From contig JBGAPI010000011.1 of the NCBI GenBank assembly GCA_044221335.1, forward strand, positions 49,367 to 113,366: a stretch of DNA of 64,000 nucleotides. The letters are read 5' to 3'. A model generated the notes under the pieces. The model was not told where the DNA came from and did no database searches. It saw only the letters and a program-made list of their open reading frames with translations. The stretch is from JBGAPI01 sp044221335 (lineage in GTDB: Bacteria > Pseudomonadota > Gammaproteobacteria > Xanthomonadales > Ahniellaceae). A program made the position numbers and the translations under genes. Of this stretch, positions 62,283-64,000 are shown piece after piece (position 1 is the stretch's first letter; each line of letters starts with the position of its first letter).

Positions 62283-62972
62283 GTGGCGGCCGTCGACGCG
62301 CGTCTCGCGTCCGCGCTGGCCTGGCTGCGGGCGCACGCCAGCGCCGCCACCCGCGCGGGGCTCGCACGCTACGCGATCCCCGACACCCACGCGCTCGGCG
62401 TGTCGGTCGCGGACCTGAAGCGCCTCGGCAGGGAACTCGGCCGCGATCACCCGCTGGCGCAGGCGCTGTGGAAGAGCGGGATCTACGAGGCGCGGATGCT
62501 CACCCAGTTCGTCGCGGATCCGGCACGCCAGACGGCGGCCGAGATGGACCGCTGGGTGCGGCAGATCGACACCTGGGCACTGTGCGACGCGCTCGCCTTC
62601 AACCTGTTCGACCGTTCGCCGCACGCCTGGGCCGTGGTCGAGCGCTGGTGCGCCGCCGACGCCGAGTTCGTCCGCCGCAGCGGCTTCGCGCTGCTGTGGG
62701 CGCTCGCGCTGCACGACCGAACGGCGCCTGTCGAGCGCTTCCGGATCGGACTCGCGCTGTGCGAGCGCCACGCCGACGACGACCGCAACTTCGTGACCAA
62801 GGCGATCGCGATGGCGTTGAAGGCGCTGGCACGGCGCGCCGAACTGCGGTCGGACTTGCGACGGACGGTGAGCCGTCTCGACACCCGTGGCGATCCCGCG
62901 AGCCGGAGGCTGGGGCGCGGCCTCGCGCGCGATCTGGGACCCGAACGTCCCGCGCGATCGCGCGGCGATTGA
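62283..62972 (+). CDS. AlkD-like DNA alkylation repair protein
   Basis: 229 residues from GTG 62283. All-helical HEAT-like repeats: TRAGLARYAIPDTHALGVSV, DHPLAQALWKSGIYEARMLT, WVRQIDTWALCDALAFNLFD, EFVRRSGFALLWALALHDRT, ERHADDDRNFVTKAIAMALK. The WVRQIDTWALCD segment matches the catalytic Asp/Trp region of AlkD glycosylases, which remove bulky or cationic alkylpurines without base flipping. The C-terminus is arginine-rich. It is the third gene of the ArsR operon, so expression may be de-repressed with SRPBCC. Confidence 0.88.
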   Translation: MAAVDARLASALAWLRAHASAATRAGLARYAIPDTHALGVSVADLKRLGRELGRDHPLAQALWKSGIYEARMLTQFVADPARQTAAEMDRWVRQIDTWALCDALAFNLFDRSPHAWAVVERWCAADAEFVRRSGFALLWALALHDRTAPVERFRIGLALCERHADDDRNFVTKAIAMALKALARRAELRSDLRRTVSRLDTRGDPASRRLGRGLARDLGPERPARSRGD

Positions 62973-63051
62973 TGGCGGCGGAACTGCGGCGACCCGGTTG
63001 ACGGGCACGAATCGCTGCGGCACGGTGAGCCGATCCTCGAGGACTCCCCAC

Positions 63052-63831
63052 ATGCCCCGTCTCCATTCCCGCATCGCCGCTGCATCGCTGCCCGTCGCCG
63101 CCCTGGCCGCACTCGCCCTGCTCACCGGCACGGTCCGCGCGGCGGACGACGTGAAAGCTCGCGGGCCGATGGTCGAGCTCGTCCTGCTGCGCGACCAGGC
63201 CCGTCGGGCCTGCGCCGGCAACGACGACGCGTACGCCGATCTGCAGGAACGAGCGCGCCGCCTTGCCGCCGCCTTTGCCGGTGCCGGGGCGGTCGCCGAG
63301 CAGCGCCTGTGGCGCGACATCGACGCCGCGGTCGCCGCGATGCTGGCGCGACGCAGTTCGGTGCGCGACGCGCGGACGCTTGGCGCCCGGATCGCGGCCG
63401 AGACGGCGCCGTCGGAGGCCCGGGCGGACGAGCTGGTCGGGATCCTGGTCGGACGGGACGAATCCGCCGCCACGATCCAGGCGGCCTATCGGGTGCTGCT
63501 GATCCTGCAGCGCCGGAAGACCCAGGTGGCCGACGTCATGGGCGGCACCGACAGCGGCGTGGTCGCCGCTGATGCCCTCGAACGCGACGAGAAGCTGCTC
63601 AGGACACTGCTCGCCACGCTCGCGGAGGGAAAAGGGATCAAGGCGAACCAGGATCCGAATGCCGGCGCCCTGCTCCGCGACCTGGCGACGGCTGTCTCGG
63701 AGCACGCTGGCGACATCGAACGCCTGCGCGCCGCGGCGCCCGACTTCTCCGCCGCCTGTGAGCAGGCGGATGCCTTGCAGGAACCCGCACTTCAGCTGCT
63801 GCAGCTGCTGCAGCACCGGCAGCGCGGCTGA
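63052..63831 (+). CDS. Secreted helical protein of unknown function, 259 aa
   Basis: ATG at 63052 with GAGGACT upstream. Signal peptide (MPRLHSRIAAASLPVAALAA, cleavage after VRA). The rest is predicted almost wholly helical (MVELVLLRDQARRACAGNDD, LQERARRLAAAFAGAGAVAE ... RDLATAVSEHAGDIERLRAA) ending in a leucine/glutamine-rich amphipathic helix (PALQLLQLLQHRQRG). Two cysteines. Not recognised. It converges with the comM-like gene; a hairpin lies between. Confidence 0.7.
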   Translation: MPRLHSRIAAASLPVAALAALALLTGTVRAADDVKARGPMVELVLLRDQARRACAGNDDAYADLQERARRLAAAFAGAGAVAEQRLWRDIDAAVAAMLARRSSVRDARTLGARIAAETAPSEARADELVGILVGRDESAATIQAAYRVLLILQRRKTQVADVMGGTDSGVVAADALERDEKLLRTLLATLAEGKGIKANQDPNAGALLRDLATAVSEHAGDIERLRAAAPDFSAACEQADALQEPALQLLQLLQHRQRG

Positions 63832-63839
63832 CCGCGCAA

Positions 63840-63889
63840 CGCCCTCCACCCGCCGGGGGCAATCCGTCGCGGCAGAGGGTGGACGGGCG
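63840..63889. terminator. Hairpin between the secreted-protein and comM-like genes
   Basis: CGCCCTCCACCC (63840-63851) can pair with GGGTGGACGGGCG (63877-63889) with one bulged base and a 25-nt loop. Position between convergent genes fits a bidirectional terminator, but the loop is long and no T-run follows. Confidence 0.35.
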
Positions 63890-63912
63890 CCGACGAACAC
63901 GGTCGACGACCC

Positions 63913-64000
63913 TCAGGCCACGCCCGGCGCACGGTCGAGTCGCCGGTAGCCCAACGCTTCCGCCAGATGCGGTCCGTCGATCCGCTCGTCGGCCGCGAGG
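63913..64000 (-). CDS. ComM/YifB-type AAA+ ATPase, C-terminal 28 residues
   Basis: The last 28 codons and stop (TGA at 63915-63913) of a gene entering from the right. The translation ends DGPHLAEALGYRRLDRAPGVA. The segment HLAEALGYRRLDR is the conserved end of ComM/YifB Mg-chelatase-like helicases (I-x-x-x-H-L/V-A-E-A-L-x-Y-R-x-L-D-R), which aid branch migration during natural transformation. Only the tail is visible, so completeness cannot be judged. Confidence 0.8.
   Translation of the reverse strand, partial: LAADERIDGPHLAEALGYRRLDRAPGVA

Overview
The window is a contiguous, gene-dense chromosomal segment of a very GC-rich Gram-negative bacterium. I infer a gammaproteobacterium of the Xanthomonadales/Lysobacterales group (Rhodanobacteraceae-like). 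The signs are LptF/LptG, a monothiol glutaredoxin fused to a rhodanese, an exosortase of the XrtH type, a TorF-type porin, a secreted metallopeptidase ending in FKDGFE, and fused indolepyruvate oxidoreductase subunits. No 16S or other decisive marker is present, so the taxonomy is inference. No rRNA, tRNA, CRISPR array, prophage or transposase gene was seen.

Layout. 1-7 kb: start of an FMN-dependent alpha-hydroxy-acid dehydrogenase (runs off the left edge), a periplasmic histidine phosphatase, a WYL regulator divergent from a DUF1579 gene with a perfect operator-like palindrome between them, then a macro-domain protein, a hotdog thioesterase, an acyl-CoA synthetase and a Band 7 protein on the minus strand. 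7-16.5 kb: a hybrid sensor kinase, lptF-lptG, a short AMP nucleosidase, a lipoprotein, the glutaredoxin-rhodanese fusion, and an aminotransferase-SGNH hydrolase pair. 16.5-27.4 kb: a long non-coding stretch, a GGDEF/EAL-like protein with both active sites degenerate, a GFA protein, an SDR, a lipoprotein pullulanase divergent from a tryptophan-halogenase-like flavoprotein, a frameshifted MGCDIH-type gene, and pdxH. Dispersed hairpin repeats are concentrated here.

27.6-37.7 kb is a signalling block. Four minus-strand genes (coiled-coil protein, membrane protein with a periplasmic OmpA-like end, Ras-like small GTPase, PAS-type hybrid histidine kinase) are chained by GTGA/ATGA overlaps. They are followed by an OmpR-type regulator, a BarA-like hybrid kinase with HPt domain, and a membrane Ser/Thr kinase with an extracytoplasmic sensor-like domain. 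The GTPase-OmpA-kinase operon is the best candidate for an undescribed system: it looks like a trans-envelope GTPase switch with its own phosphorelay output.

37.7-46 kb: TorF porin, NAD-dependent epimerase plus exosortase H, unknown secreted and helical proteins, a periplasmic rhodanese divergent from an outer-membrane protein, and an Lrp regulator divergent from an unusual peptide-deformylase/PLP-dehydratase fusion followed by a VOC protein. 46-57 kb: a 1587-residue secreted reprolysin-like metallopeptidase, a secreted unknown, GNAT, a 2OG-Fe(II) oxygenase, and a fused indolepyruvate:ferredoxin oxidoreductase. 57-64 kb: small conserved unknowns (DUF7919-like, DUF6438-like), a TetR regulator with a perfect 19-bp palindrome over its own start codon and an Lnt-like amidase overlapping it, an ArsR-SRPBCC-AlkD operon with its own operator-like repeat, a secreted helical protein, and the last codons of a ComM/YifB-type ATPase.

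Many genes are coupled by 4-bp start/stop overlaps. Several genes end with a TAG that abuts a short GC-rich hairpin repeat. Starts were moved inward from the longest open frame wherever a ribosome binding site or family alignment favoured it.
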